Shown piece by piece: positions 1-8,861 of a stretch of DNA of 64,000 nucleotides (its first letter is position 1; each line of letters begins with the position of its first letter). The notes under the pieces are model-generated. The model had not been told where the DNA came from and made no database searches. It saw nothing but the letters and a program-made list of their open reading frames with translations. Location: the NCBI RefSeq assembly GCF_015712065.1, contig NZ_JACFYZ010000003.1, positions 124,001-188,000 on the forward strand. Reading direction: 5' to 3'. The translations under genes were made by a program, and so were the position numbers. Source of the stretch: Ectopseudomonas chengduensis. Lineage in GTDB: Bacteria; Pseudomonadota; Gammaproteobacteria; Pseudomonadales; Pseudomonadaceae.

Positions 1-2
1 CC

Positions 3-515
3 GAGCGCACCGCGACCTCGAAGCGGATGATCTACTACTACTTCGGCAGCAAGGAACAGCTCTATCTCGAGGTGCTGGTCAAGCTCTACGGCGATATCCG
101 CGGCACCGAGAGTCGCCTCGATCTGGCCTCCTTGCCACCGGTGCTGGCGATTCGTCGGCTGGTGGAGTTCACCTTCGATCACCATGACCGCAACGTCGAC
201 TTCGTGCGCATCGTCAGCATCGAGAACATCCACTACGGTGAGTACGTCAAGCAGTCGCCGGTCATCCGCCAGATGAGCAACGTGGTGCTCGACACCCTCG
301 GCAAGACCCTGCGCCGCGGCGAGGAAGAGGGCGTGTTCCGCCCGGGTATCGATGTGCTCGATGTGCACCTGCTGATCAGTTCGTTCTGTTTCTACCGGGT
401 GTCCAACCGCCATACCTTTGGCGAGATCTTCCAGATCGACCTGCCCGACGAGCAGGTCAAGCAGCGGCACAAGGCGATGATCTGCGAGGCGGTGCTGCGT
501 TATATCCAGGGCTGA
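3..515 (+). CDS. TetR/AcrR-family transcriptional regulator, 5' end outside window
   Basis: The visible 170 residues continue an open frame from the window edge. The first residues, ending in a KRMIYYYFGSKEQLY stretch, match the end of the TetR helix-turn-helix (recognition helix and following YYYFGSK motif). The rest is the all-helical C-terminal ligand-binding and dimerisation region. The ATG at 27 falls inside the HTH and is not the true start. The gene converges on an AroE-like/AroQ pair, an arrangement I recall from P. aeruginosa quinate/shikimate genes, so control of that pathway is plausible but inferred. A strong hairpin follows the stop codon. Confidence 0.88.
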   Translation, partial: ERTATSKRMIYYYFGSKEQLYLEVLVKLYGDIRGTESRLDLASLPPVLAIRRLVEFTFDHHDRNVDFVRIVSIENIHYGEYVKQSPVIRQMSNVVLDTLGKTLRRGEEEGVFRPGIDVLDVHLLISSFCFYRVSNRHTFGEIFQIDLPDEQVKQRHKAMICEAVLRYIQG

Positions 516-540
516 AGATCGGTGCGGATATGAAAAGAAA

Positions 541-579
541 AGGGCCCTGGCCGCGTTGTCGCTGCCAGGGCCCTTTTTG
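541..579. terminator. Bidirectional rho-independent terminator
   Basis: A perfect 10-bp stem (AGGGCCCTGG at 541-550 with CCAGGGCCCT at 565-574) encloses a 14-base loop. It is preceded by an A-rich run and followed by TTTTT, so it can terminate both the tetR-like gene and the convergent dehydrogenase gene. Confidence 0.88.
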
Positions 580-590
580 CAGGAGTGCGC

Positions 591-1442
591 TCAGAAACTG
601 GCGAAGTGCGCCTGCATACGTTCGGCATCGGCCGGGCGGCCGCTGAACAGTTCGAACGCCTTGACCGCCTGGAACACCGCCATGGTGCCGCCATCCAGCG
701 TGCGGCAGCCCAGGGCGCGGGCGTGGCGCAGCAGTTCGGTTTCCAGCGGAAAATAGATGATCTCGGCGACCCACAGCCCGGCATGCAGCAGCTCCACCGG
801 CAGCGGTGTGCCTGGCAGCTTGGCCATGCCCACCGGTGTGGTGTTGACCAGCCCATCGGCAGCGGCGACTTCACCTGCCAGGTCTTCGCCCGCGATGGCG
901 CGCTCGGCGCCAAAGTGAGCGTTGAGATTGTCCGCCAGGGCCTGGGCGCGGCCGGGCTCCACCTCGAAGATGCACAGGCGTTCGACGCCTTCGGCGAGCA
1001 GGGCATGGGCCACGGCTGCGCCGGCACCGCCTGCGCCCATCTGCACCACGCGACGGCGAGCCACGTTGGGCAGGCCACGGCGCAAGCCCTCGGCGAAGCC
1101 CAGGCAATCGGTGTTGTGGCCGACACGCTTGCCGTCCTTGAGCACCACGGTGTTCACCGCGCCAATGCCACGCGCCTCGCTCGACAGCTCGTCGAGCAGC
1201 GGGATGATCGCCTGCTTGGCCGGGAAGGTGATGTTGAGACCGGTAAAGCCCATGTGCTGCGCCGCATCGAGCAGGCTCGGCAGCGCATCGAGGTCGAGGC
1301 CCAACTGGTCGAGGTCGATCAGACGGTAGAGGTAGCGCAGTCCCTGCGCATCGCCTTCGCGTTCGTGCATGGCGGGCGTGCGGGAGGCCTGAATGCCTTT
1401 GCCAATGAGGCCGGCGAGAATGCCGCTGGTAACAGAGGACAT
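591..1442 (-). CDS. aroE: Shikimate/quinate 5-dehydrogenase, AroE-like (probably NAD-linked)
   Basis: This 283-residue protein should interconvert shikimate (or quinate) and the 3-dehydro acid. Visible motifs are the substrate-binding SRTP at 20-23, catalytic Lys76 in FPAKQ, Asn97 in AVNT, catalytic Asp112 in HNTD, and the dinucleotide-binding GAGGAG at 136-141. The second beta strand ends in an acidic FEVEP segment instead of the basic NRT-type motif of NADP-dependent biosynthetic AroE, which points to NAD and a catabolic role (inference). The start at 1442 was chosen because it begins right at the conserved GLIGKGIQ region and lies 4 nt after the aroQ stop. Upstream in-frame extension has no family similarity. 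It forms an operon with aroQ. Confidence 0.88.
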   Translation of the reverse strand: MSSVTSGILAGLIGKGIQASRTPAMHEREGDAQGLRYLYRLIDLDQLGLDLDALPSLLDAAQHMGFTGLNITFPAKQAIIPLLDELSSEARGIGAVNTVVLKDGKRVGHNTDCLGFAEGLRRGLPNVARRRVVQMGAGGAGAAVAHALLAEGVERLCIFEVEPGRAQALADNLNAHFGAERAIAGEDLAGEVAAADGLVNTTPVGMAKLPGTPLPVELLHAGLWVAEIIYFPLETELLRHARALGCRTLDGGTMAVFQAVKAFELFSGRPADAERMQAHFASF

Positions 1443-1446
1443 GGTC

Positions 1447-1887
1447 TTAACCCTTGAGCGATTGAGCGAAGTACTGCAGGCCCAGTCGGTAACCCTGACT
1501 GCCGAGCCCACAAATGACACCGACGGCGATCGGCGAGACGAAGGAGTGATGACGGAACGGCTCACGCTTGTGCACGTTGGACAGGTGCACCTCGATGATC
1601 GGCAGTTCGCTGGCCACCAGGGCATCGCGGATGGCCACCGAGGTATGGGTCCAGGCGGCCGGATTGATCAGGATGCCGGCGCAGCGCCCGCGCGCGGCAT
1701 GAATCCAGTCGAGCAGTTCACCTTCATGGTTGGTCTGGCGAAACTCGATCTTCAAGCCGTGTTCGGCGGCAGTATCGGCGCAAAGCCGGGAAATGTCGGC
1801 GAGGGTTTCATGGCCATAAGTGGCCGGTTCGCGGGTTCCGAGCAGGTTCAGATTGGGGCCGTTGAGTACAAGAATGCAGGGCGTCAT
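1447..1887 (-). CDS. aroQ: Type II 3-dehydroquinate dehydratase
   Basis: This is a compact 146-residue dodecameric-type dehydroquinase converting 3-dehydroquinate to 3-dehydroshikimate. It shows the N-terminal [16 protein letters not shown] signature, flexible-lid Arg19, catalytic Tyr24, the [10 protein letters not shown] substrate loop around residues 74-83 and catalytic His101. Length matches the family. It is the first gene of a two-gene operon with the AroE-like dehydrogenase, only 4 nt apart. Because Pseudomonas usually has another aroQ next to accB for biosynthesis, this copy may serve quinate/shikimate degradation; that is inference from context. Confidence 0.93.
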   Translation of the reverse strand: MTPCILVLNGPNLNLLGTREPATYGHETLADISRLCADTAAEHGLKIEFRQTNHEGELLDWIHAARGRCAGILINPAAWTHTSVAIRDALVASELPIIEVHLSNVHKREPFRHHSFVSPIAVGVICGLGSQGYRLGLQYFAQSLKG

Positions 1888-1979
1888 GGGGTATCTCTTG
1901 TTGTTGTGACGTGACTGCAGGAAAAATGTACTAACTGGTTAATTCAGTCAATTCAGTGGTCGCTGGGTAAGCGCGCAAG

Positions 1980-2013
1980 AAAAAGCCAGACGCCCTCGAG
2001 TGGGGCGTCAGGC
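1980..2013 (-). terminator. Rho-independent terminator of the wsp operon
   Basis: On the minus strand a hairpin (7-bp core GGGCGTC/GACGCCC at 2003-2009 and 1989-1995, extended by GGC/GCC past one mismatch) is followed by TTTTT (1984-1980). It lies about 80 nt downstream of the wspR stop. Confidence 0.8.
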
Positions 2014-2090
2014 CCAGTAAAATCGCGGGTTGCGGAGGATTTCGGCGCGGCCGAAGGATGTTCGCAAAGTGGGCGATTATCGCCCGGCAG

Positions 2091-3113
2091 CTAGCTGCTT
2101 TCGCCCGCCTGCGCCACCTGGTTGCGGCCGCTGTGCTTGGCCAGGTACAGGCCTTCATCGGCCTTGATCACCAGGCTCAGCGGGTCATGCTCCACGGAGG
2201 GCCGGATGGTGGCGATACCGATGCTTACGCTGATTGGTGAGCCAGGCTTGGGTATATCGTGAGGGATATTCATCGCTTCCACTGCACGGCGGATCTTTTC
2301 TGCCTGCAGGCGCGCGCCGCCGGCGGCAGTGCCGGGCATGATCACGGCAAATTCTTCGCCGCCGTAGCGTGCGGCCAGATCAGAGGCGCGCGTGCAACTG
2401 CCGCGCAGCGATTCACCGACGCGGCGCAACACTTCATCGCCAGCGACGTGGCCATGCTGGTCGTTATAGGCCTTGAAGTAGTCGACGTCGATCATCAGCA
2501 GCGACAGCTCGCTCTGATCGCGCAGGGCACGGCTCCATTCGATCTCCAGGTATTCGTCGAAGTAGCGGCGGTTGGCCAGGCCGGTGAGGCCATCGGACTT
2601 GATCAGGCGCTGCAGCACCAGGTTGGTATCGAGCAATTGTTGCTGGCTTTCGCGCAGGGCGCGGTAGGCTTCGTCGCGCTGCAGCATGGTCAGATAGGAG
2701 CGCGAGTGGTAGCGAATGCGCGCGAGCAACTCGATCACGTCCGGCAGCTTGACCAGGTAATCGTTGGCGCCGGCGGTGAAGGCGGCGCTCTTGACCTTGG
2801 GATCTTCCTTGGTCGACAGCACGATGATCGGCACATCGCGCAGGCCGGGCGCCGCCCGGTACTGGGCGAGCAGCTCGAGGCCATCGACGCCGGGCATGAT
2901 CAGGTCCTGCAGGATCACCGTCGGCTTGATCTGCTGGGCCACGCTCAGCGCCTGGTGCGGGTCGGAGCAGAAGTGGAAGTCGATGTCGCTCTCTTCGCTC
3001 AGCGCCCGCCGCACGGCTTCACCGATCATGGCCTGGTCGTCGACCAGCAGCACCATCATCGAGTAGTCGGGCAAGCCGTGATGATGATTGGAATTCCCTT
3101 GAGGCCGTTGCAT
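2091..3113 (-). CDS. wspR: Diguanylate cyclase response regulator WspR
   Basis: This is the output of the Wsp pathway, making cyclic di-GMP from two GTP when phosphorylated. The 340 residues comprise a receiver domain (acid pair Asp25-Asp26, phospho-acceptor Asp70 in [11 protein letters not shown], Lys122), a coiled-coil-rich linker around 140-170, and a GGDEF domain with an intact GGEEF active site at 251-255. The RxxD inhibitory site is RASD at 242-245, so product inhibition is expected. The ATG at 3113 has GGCGGAG upstream and aligns with known WspR; the longer frame to 3206 is not conserved. It follows wspF by 61 nt and ends the operon. Confidence 0.96.
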   Translation of the reverse strand: MQRPQGNSNHHHGLPDYSMMVLLVDDQAMIGEAVRRALSEESDIDFHFCSDPHQALSVAQQIKPTVILQDLIMPGVDGLELLAQYRAAPGLRDVPIIVLSTKEDPKVKSAAFTAGANDYLVKLPDVIELLARIRYHSRSYLTMLQRDEAYRALRESQQQLLDTNLVLQRLIKSDGLTGLANRRYFDEYLEIEWSRALRDQSELSLLMIDVDYFKAYNDQHGHVAGDEVLRRVGESLRGSCTRASDLAARYGGEEFAVIMPGTAAGGARLQAEKIRRAVEAMNIPHDIPKPGSPISVSIGIATIRPSVEHDPLSLVIKADEGLYLAKHSGRNQVAQAGESS

Positions 3114-3174
3114 AAATGCGTCTCCGCCTTGTTGTCGTAGGTTACGCGGCTGCTTTGGCCGCGGGTTGGCGTTC

Positions 3175-4179
3175 TCAGCCCAGGCGCTCGAGCAGGCGCG
3201 CCGCAATTCTGTCCAGAGGCAGCACTTCTGCTGCGGCGCCCAAAGCCACAGCGGCCTTGGGCATACCGTAGACGGCGCTGCTGGCCTGGTCCTGGGCGAT
3301 GGTATGAAAGCCGCGTTCGCGCATCAGCTTCAGGCCCCTGGCGCCATCGCGCCCCATACCCGTCAGCAGCACGCCAATTGCATCACCTCGCCAGTAGGTG
3401 GCCACGCTCTCGAAGAATACATCGATAGAGGGCCGGTAGACCTGATCGGCCGGCTCGCGTCGGTACACCAGGTGCCCCTCCGGCGCCAGGTACAGGTGGT
3501 TGTTGGTGCCGGCCAGGAGCACAGTGGCCGGTTGCAGTACTTCGCCTTCCCGCGCCAGGCGCACCGGCATGTGCGATTCGCTGCCGAGCCACTGGGCCAT
3601 GCCGGCCGCGAAGACTTCGTCGACATGCTGCACCAGCACGATGCTGGCGGGAAAATCCGGCGGTATCTGCCGCAGCAACTCCACCAGCGAAGCCGGGCCG
3701 CCGGCCGATGCGCCGATGGCCACCAGGCGCTTGCCGCGGTTCTCAGTGCTGCGCACCGGCGTCGGTTTGACCGAGCGCGAGGTCTTGTGACCGATCATCC
3801 AGCCGATGTTGTGGATCTTGCGCCTTACCGTCGCGGCATCGAGCACCTGTTGTGGGCCAAGCGAGGGGGCAGCGACCACATCCAGCGCACCGGCACCCAT
3901 GGCGTCGAACACCCGCGACATGTTGCGTTCGACATCCGAGGTGACGATGAGAATGGCGCAGGGCGTGTCGTGCATGATTCGCCGGGTCGCTTCCACGCCG
4001 TCCATACCGGGCATGAGCATGTCCATCAGCAGCAGGTCGGGCAGGTCGTCGCGGCAGCGGCTGACCGCCTCTTCGCCGTTGCTGGCGACCCAGATCAACT
4101 GGTACTCGGGCTCTGCCGCCAAGGCGCGGCGCAGGGCTTCGACTGCCAGGGGCATGTCGTTGGCAATGGCGATCCTCAT
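3175..4179 (-). CDS. wspF: Chemotaxis-type protein-glutamate methylesterase WspF
   Basis: This CheB homologue removes methyl groups from WspA and resets signalling; loss of function is known to hyperactivate WspR in other pseudomonads. The N-terminal receiver has Asn7-Asp8, where most receivers have two acids, and phospho-acceptor Asp53 in [11 protein letters not shown]. The C-terminal esterase domain carries the triad Ser158 (GASAGGP), His185 (VQHVDEVF) and Asp278 (GMGRDGA). At 334 residues it is full length and intact. Its ATG overlaps the wspE stop codon (ATGA), implying translational coupling. Confidence 0.95.
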   Translation of the reverse strand: MRIAIANDMPLAVEALRRALAAEPEYQLIWVASNGEEAVSRCRDDLPDLLLMDMLMPGMDGVEATRRIMHDTPCAILIVTSDVERNMSRVFDAMGAGALDVVAAPSLGPQQVLDAATVRRKIHNIGWMIGHKTSRSVKPTPVRSTENRGKRLVAIGASAGGPASLVELLRQIPPDFPASIVLVQHVDEVFAAGMAQWLGSESHMPVRLAREGEVLQPATVLLAGTNNHLYLAPEGHLVYRREPADQVYRPSIDVFFESVATYWRGDAIGVLLTGMGRDGARGLKLMRERGFHTIAQDQASSAVYGMPKAAVALGAAAEVLPLDRIAARLLERLG

Positions 4180-6440
4180 TCGCGGGCCTCACCTATCAGG
4201 GTTTGTACGGCGTCCAGCAGCGCTTCGTCATGGAAGCTGGCCTTGGCCAGGTAATAATCGGCGCCGGCCTCCAGGCCGCGGCGGCGATCCTCTTCGCGAT
4301 CCTTGTACGACACCACCATCACCGGCAGCGAGCGCAGGCGTGGGTCCTGGCGCACTTGCGTGACCAGTTCGATGCCGTCCATGCGCGGCATGTCGATATC
4401 GGTGATCAGCAGGTCGAAGGTCTCGGCGCGCAGGGCGTTCCAGCCGTCCATGCCATCCACGGCGACCGACACCTGATAGCCACGGCTGAGCAGCAGCTTG
4501 CGCTCCAGCTCGCGCACGGTAAGCGAGTCATCCACCACCAGCACACGCTTGCTGACCGCCTGGCGCGCATGGCTGGCATGGTCGACGCGCTCCAGGTGAC
4601 CGGTGCCGAGCAATTTACCCACCGAGTTGAGCAGGTCATCGACATCCAGGATCAGCACTGGCGTGCCGTCGTGCAGCAGCGCGCCGGCCGCGACATCGCG
4701 CACCTTGCCCAGGCGCCCATCGAGCGGCATCAGCACCAGGGTGAATTCGCCGAGGAAGGCTTCGACTGCCAGACCGTGATATTGCTCGCGGTCGCGAATC
4801 AGCACGATGGGGATGCTGTCATCGTCGCCCTGTTTCTCATCGCATTGCAGCAGCTGTGCGGCGGAGATCAGGCCGACGTGTTCGTCCTCCAGCCAGAAGT
4901 GCTGGCGCCCCTCGAGTTGGACGATGGCGCTGCGCGGCAGGCGCAGCATGCGTTCGATCTGTGCCAGCGGGAAGGCATAGGCCTCGCCGCCGATGGTCAC
5001 CACCAGGGCGCGTACCACCGACAGGGTCAGCGGCAGTTCGAGGTGAAACAGGCAGCCCTGATCCGGGCGCTGCAGCAGGCGTACGTTGCCGCGCATGCGG
5101 CGAATCTCGTGTTGCACCACGTCGAGGCCAACACCGCGACCGGAGACTTCGGTGACCTGCTGGCTCATGCTGAAACCAGGCAGGAAGAGGAAGGCCAGCA
5201 GCTCTTCCTCGGTCATCTGCTCGACCTGCTCGGCGCTGGCGAAACGACGTTTGATCACTGCCTGGGCGACGCGCTCGAGGTCGATACCAGCGCCGTCGTC
5301 GCTGACTTCCAGCACCAGCATGCCGGCATGATGACGGGCGCGCAGCTGCACCACGCCTTCGTCCGGCTTGCCCTTGCGTGCGCGCAGCGCCGGTGGCTCG
5401 ATGCCGTGGTCGACGGCGTTGCGCAGCAGGTGCGTCAGTGGTGCTTCCAGGCGCTCCAGTACATCGCGGTCGACCTGGGTGTTGTCGCCCTCGATCTCCA
5501 GACGTACCTGTTTGCCCAGCGAGCGGCCAAGGTCGCGCAGCATGCGCGTGTGCCCGGTCAGTACATCGGCGAACGGGCGCATGCGCGAGGCCAGGGCCAG
5601 GTCGTAGAGCTGCTGCGTGCGTTGCCCGCCATACCAGACGAAGTCGTCGAACAGCTCCTGATGGGCCTGAAGTTGTTGCTGGCATTCGATCAGCAGGTTG
5701 CGGCTCTCGGTAAACAGCGCCTGCGCGGTGGCGTCCAGGTCGGTGCCGAGCAACTGCTCGCGCAATGTCTCCAGCGTGCGCCGAGCCGACTCCTGCTGGC
5801 GCTTGAGGCGATGCAGAGAATCGTTCAGCGGCTTGGTACGCTGGAACTCCACCAGCGATTTGCCGGACAGGTCGATCAGGTGATCGAAGCGCTCGGCCGA
5901 CACCCGCAATACGCGACTGATGCGCTCGTCGGCCACCGGTTCGGCTGGTTGTGGGCTGGTTGCCGTGGGCGTTTCGAGCTGGCTGGCCGGTTTGGCTTCG
6001 GCGGCAAACGCGGTGCTGTCGCCAGGTTGCACGCGCAGTGCCGGCACGGCGTTGCCAAGCAGTACCTGCAGGCGTGTGGTGACGGTTTCCACCCGCGCTT
6101 CCAGCTCGGCGTCCTGCTGCGCCTGACCGATGCGCAGGAGCAGGTCGGAGCCTTGCAGCAGGGCGTCGATATGATCGGGCAGCAGCCGTAGCAGGCCTTC
6201 CTGGGCGGCGACCAGCAGGTCCTCCATGGCGTGGGCGACCTGCACGCCATGGTCCAGGCCAACGATGCGCGCTGCGCCCTTGAGCGAGTGCGCGGCGCGC
6301 ATGCAGGCTTCCAGTTGACTGGCGTTGGCCGGATCGCGCTCGAGAATCAGCAGGCCGGTGTCGAGCACCTGCTTCTGCGCCTCGGCCTCCAGCCGGAACA
6401 GGTCGAGCAGCGATGCATCCCTTATCTGGTCCGGTGTCAC
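4176..6440 (-). CDS. wspE: Hybrid CheA-type histidine kinase/response regulator WspE
   Basis: This 754-residue kinase should phosphorylate WspR and WspF. In order it shows an HPt domain with His51 (AAHSLKGAARIVG), a dimerisation and HATPase core (NAVDHGIEP, DDGAGID and GRGVGLDVV boxes), a CheW-like domain, and a C-terminal receiver with phospho-acceptor Asp681 in ITDIDMPRMDG. I chose the GTG at 6440 because it overlaps the wspD stop as GTGA and starts with VTPDQIRDASLL, aligning with known WspE. The longer frame to 6509 lies inside wspD. Confidence 0.95.
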   Translation of the reverse strand: MTPDQIRDASLLDLFRLEAEAQKQVLDTGLLILERDPANASQLEACMRAAHSLKGAARIVGLDHGVQVAHAMEDLLVAAQEGLLRLLPDHIDALLQGSDLLLRIGQAQQDAELEARVETVTTRLQVLLGNAVPALRVQPGDSTAFAAEAKPASQLETPTATSPQPAEPVADERISRVLRVSAERFDHLIDLSGKSLVEFQRTKPLNDSLHRLKRQQESARRTLETLREQLLGTDLDATAQALFTESRNLLIECQQQLQAHQELFDDFVWYGGQRTQQLYDLALASRMRPFADVLTGHTRMLRDLGRSLGKQVRLEIEGDNTQVDRDVLERLEAPLTHLLRNAVDHGIEPPALRARKGKPDEGVVQLRARHHAGMLVLEVSDDGAGIDLERVAQAVIKRRFASAEQVEQMTEEELLAFLFLPGFSMSQQVTEVSGRGVGLDVVQHEIRRMRGNVRLLQRPDQGCLFHLELPLTLSVVRALVVTIGGEAYAFPLAQIERMLRLPRSAIVQLEGRQHFWLEDEHVGLISAAQLLQCDEKQGDDDSIPIVLIRDREQYHGLAVEAFLGEFTLVLMPLDGRLGKVRDVAAGALLHDGTPVLILDVDDLLNSVGKLLGTGHLERVDHASHARQAVSKRVLVVDDSLTVRELERKLLLSRGYQVSVAVDGMDGWNALRAETFDLLITDIDMPRMDGIELVTQVRQDPRLRSLPVMVVSYKDREEDRRRGLEAGADYYLAKASFHDEALLDAVQTLIGEARE

Positions 6441-7120
6441 GCGAGGCTCCCGATCATGGTTTGCAGCAACTGTTCGTCGTCGAGCAGGGTAATGCTCTGT
6501 TCCTGCCATTGCAGGACGCCCGCAGTGAAACGGCTGATGGCGCGCTTGTCGTCATGTTTGACGCTGCTGATGCGTGCCACAGGGATGCGCTGGATGCCGC
6601 TGACCTCATCCACCGGCGTCACCAGCGGGCCGCTGTCGCTTTCCAGAATCAGCATGCGCGGGATCACCCGGCGCTCGCCACGGCGCGCATCCTGCTGCGT
6701 GTCGAGGCCGAGCAATTCGGCCAGCGACAGGCAGGCGACCAGGGTGCCGCGTACGTTGGTCACGCCCAGCAGGCCATGGCTGTTGCGGTGTGGCAGTACG
6801 TGGATCGGCGAGACCGGCATCACCTCGGCCAGGCAGCGCGTGGCGATGGCCAGCCATTGTTCACCAAGGCGGAAGATCAGCAGTGAGCGTTGTGCGCCCT
6901 GCGCCTGCTCGGTCTCGCCTTGGCCGTAGTCGTCATCGCCACGCTCCAGGGCGCTGCCATAGCGGTCGAGCAGGGCGATGGCCGCTGCGCCGTAAACCTC
7001 GCAGTTGCGACAGTGAATATGTCGCTCCAGCTGCGGGCAGCTCTTGTCGCCAAATACGCCGATACGATTCCAGCAATCGTCCACGGTAGCCTGGCTGTGC
7101 AGCAGGTCCTGATCAGTCAC
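6437..7120 (-). CDS. wspD: CheW-like scaffold protein WspD
   Basis: The 227-residue protein has a C-terminal CheW domain (about residues 75-220) that should couple WspA to WspE. The N-terminal extension carries four cysteines, Cys16, Cys28, Cys37 and Cys40, the last two in HCRNCEVYG. This Cys cluster is a recognisable feature of WspD and could hold a metal or respond to redox state, though that is inference. Its start overlaps the wspC end by 8 nt and its stop overlaps the wspE GTG. Confidence 0.93.
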   Translation of the reverse strand: MTDQDLLHSQATVDDCWNRIGVFGDKSCPQLERHIHCRNCEVYGAAAIALLDRYGSALERGDDDYGQGETEQAQGAQRSLLIFRLGEQWLAIATRCLAEVMPVSPIHVLPHRNSHGLLGVTNVRGTLVACLSLAELLGLDTQQDARRGERRVIPRMLILESDSGPLVTPVDEVSGIQRIPVARISSVKHDDKRAISRFTAGVLQWQEQSITLLDDEQLLQTMIGSLA

Positions 7121-8360
7121 GTTCGCCTACCTCGGGGTTCTGCGCACGGCGATACAGGCGCTGGGCACCGCTCTGGTCGCCTTGCGCTTCCAGATGTGCG
7201 GCCAGGTGGGTGAGCGCCTCGCGGTGCTGCGGTTCGAGATAGATCGCCTTGCGGTAGTAGGCGCAGGCCTGGTCACCCTGACCTGCCGCATCGCAGAGCA
7301 GGCCCAGCCAGTAATAAGCTGCGGCGCTGGGGCCGTTCTGTTGCAAATGCTGCTCGCTGCGCTGGCGCGCCTCGTCGATACGGCCGGCGTTGGCCAGGTT
7401 GGCGACTTCGCTCCAGATATCCACTGCCTGCATCTGTGGCGCCGCAGCGCTCGGCGTTCTGCTTGCGGGGCGTGGCCTGCTCGGCTGGATGGCGCGCGTT
7501 GGTATGACCGCGGCTGGGCGCGGGCGGCTGGCGGGTGCCCGCGTCGGCACGCTTATCACCGGTTGGGCCGGGGCCAGGCGAAAGGCAAAGGTCTGCTGGC
7601 GGCCCAGCGCCTGCAGACCGTTCTGGCTGGCCAGGCTAGCCTCGGCCGGGCCGATGAACAGCGTGCCGCCTTCCTGCAACTGGCGCTTGAGCAGTTCCAG
7701 CACGCGCACCTGGGTCGGGCGGTCGAAGTAGATCAGCAGGTTGCGGCAGAAGATGAAGTCGTAGCTGGGCTCGCCGGCGAACAGGCTGGGGTCGAGCAGG
7801 TTGCCGGTACGCAGCCTGACGCAGGCGCGCACCCGCTCGTCGAGGAGAAAGCCTCCGGCGTCCTGCTCATGGAAGAAACGGTCGCGAAAGGCCAGGGCAT
7901 CGCCGCGGAACGAGTTGCGCCCGTAGAGGCCCTTGCGTGCCTGTTCCAGCACCTTGTCGCTAACGTCCAGCGCCTCGATCTGAAACTGTTCGGCGGAAAA
8001 GCCGGCATCGAGCAAGGTCATGGCGATGGAGTAGGGCTCTTCACCGCTGGAGCAGGGCAGGCTGATCAGGCGCAGCGGCCGGCCGCCGTGCAGTTGAGCG
8101 TGGCGTTCCTGGGCCAGACTGGCCAGTGTGTTGAACGATTCCGGGTAGCGGAAGAACCAGGTTTCCGGTACCACCACGGCTTCCACCAGCGCCTGCTGCT
8201 CGCGCGACGAACCACCGAGAGTGGTCCAGTAGCCTTCCAGGTTCTGCTGGCCGAGGGCGCTCATGCGCTGACGGACGGCGCGTTCGATCACCGTGCGGCC
8301 GACCGATTCGGCTTCCAGGCCGATGCGGCTTTTCAGCAGGCGCTCGATATGTTCGATCAT
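7113..8360 (-). CDS. wspC: CheR-type methyltransferase with TPR domain WspC
   Basis: WspC methylates glutamates on WspA using S-adenosylmethionine. The N-terminal CheR helical domain contains PETWFFR near 65-71. The SAM-binding fold has SLPCSSGEEPYS near 100-111 and IFCRNLLIYFD in the catalytic half. A proline/arginine-rich linker (about 270-315) leads to tetratricopeptide-like repeats near the C terminus. The 415-residue size fits TPR-bearing WspC rather than the shorter E. coli CheR. WspA lacks a C-terminal pentapeptide tether, so docking probably uses the TPR region (inference). It starts 4 nt after wspB. Confidence 0.94.
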   Translation of the reverse strand: MIEHIERLLKSRIGLEAESVGRTVIERAVRQRMSALGQQNLEGYWTTLGGSSREQQALVEAVVVPETWFFRYPESFNTLASLAQERHAQLHGGRPLRLISLPCSSGEEPYSIAMTLLDAGFSAEQFQIEALDVSDKVLEQARKGLYGRNSFRGDALAFRDRFFHEQDAGGFLLDERVRACVRLRTGNLLDPSLFAGEPSYDFIFCRNLLIYFDRPTQVRVLELLKRQLQEGGTLFIGPAEASLASQNGLQALGRQQTFAFRLAPAQPVISVPTRAPASRPRPAAVIPTRAIQPSRPRPASRTPSAAAPQMQAVDIWSEVANLANAGRIDEARQRSEQHLQQNGPSAAAYYWLGLLCDAAGQGDQACAYYRKAIYLEPQHREALTHLAAHLEAQGDQSGAQRLYRRAQNPEVGERD

Positions 8361-8364
8361 ACCG

Positions 8365-8859
8365 TCAGCCCTGTTCCGCAGGTTGGAACAGCAGGGCGCG
8401 TACCTCGTCGTCGAGCAGCCCGGCGACCTCGATGCGCTGGATCATGCCGCGGGCATCGCGCTGCAGCGGCCCGAGGTAATCCGCCTGGCCGGCTTCCAGG
8501 CCGCTGGCCTTGAACGTCTCACTTGGCAGGCGCAGGGTGTCGGTGGCCTGCTCCAGAATCAGCCCGAGCACCGGCGTTTGCTCACCCTGTTGCATGTCGA
8601 AGCGCACCAGCACCAGCCGCGTACTGCTGCGGGGCAGGGCCGGGCGACCCAGCACACGGCGGCTGAGATCGATCACCGGGATCACCCGGCCGCGATGCTC
8701 GAACAGCCCGGCCACCCACTGCGGTGCTTCGGGCACCTGTTTCAGGCGGCGCAGCGGCAGCACTTCGACCACCTGACTGGCGGGCAGAGCGTAGCGATCG
8801 TCACCGAGCTGAAACTGCAGGTGCAGTTCGCCGGCTGCTGCTTTGCTGGAAGCCGGCAT
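8365..8859 (-). CDS. wspB: CheW-like scaffold protein WspB
   Basis: This is a 164-residue single-domain CheW protein that should link the receptor WspA to the kinase WspE. It begins with a short low-complexity Ala/Ser/Lys stretch, then a CheW beta-barrel with FQLGDDRYALPASQVVEVLPL, GLFEHRGRVIPVIDLS and LGLILEQATD. Two CheW proteins (WspB and WspD) in one operon is the normal Wsp arrangement. It lies 2 nt downstream of wspA. Confidence 0.93.
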   Translation of the reverse strand: MPASSKAAAGELHLQFQLGDDRYALPASQVVEVLPLRRLKQVPEAPQWVAGLFEHRGRVIPVIDLSRRVLGRPALPRSSTRLVLVRFDMQQGEQTPVLGLILEQATDTLRLPSETFKASGLEAGQADYLGPLQRDARGMIQRIEVAGLLDDEVRALLFQPAEQG

Positions 8860-8861
8860 GT

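Noticed and set aside
1931..2158. 75-codon minus-strand frame between aroQ and wspR
   Set aside because: It runs through the wspR stop region and the operon terminator and has a composition unlike a protein.
4203..6191. A 662-codon open frame on the plus strand opposite wspE
   Set aside because: It is antisense to a clear CheA-type kinase, has no recognisable domain and reflects high-GC codon bias on the other strand.
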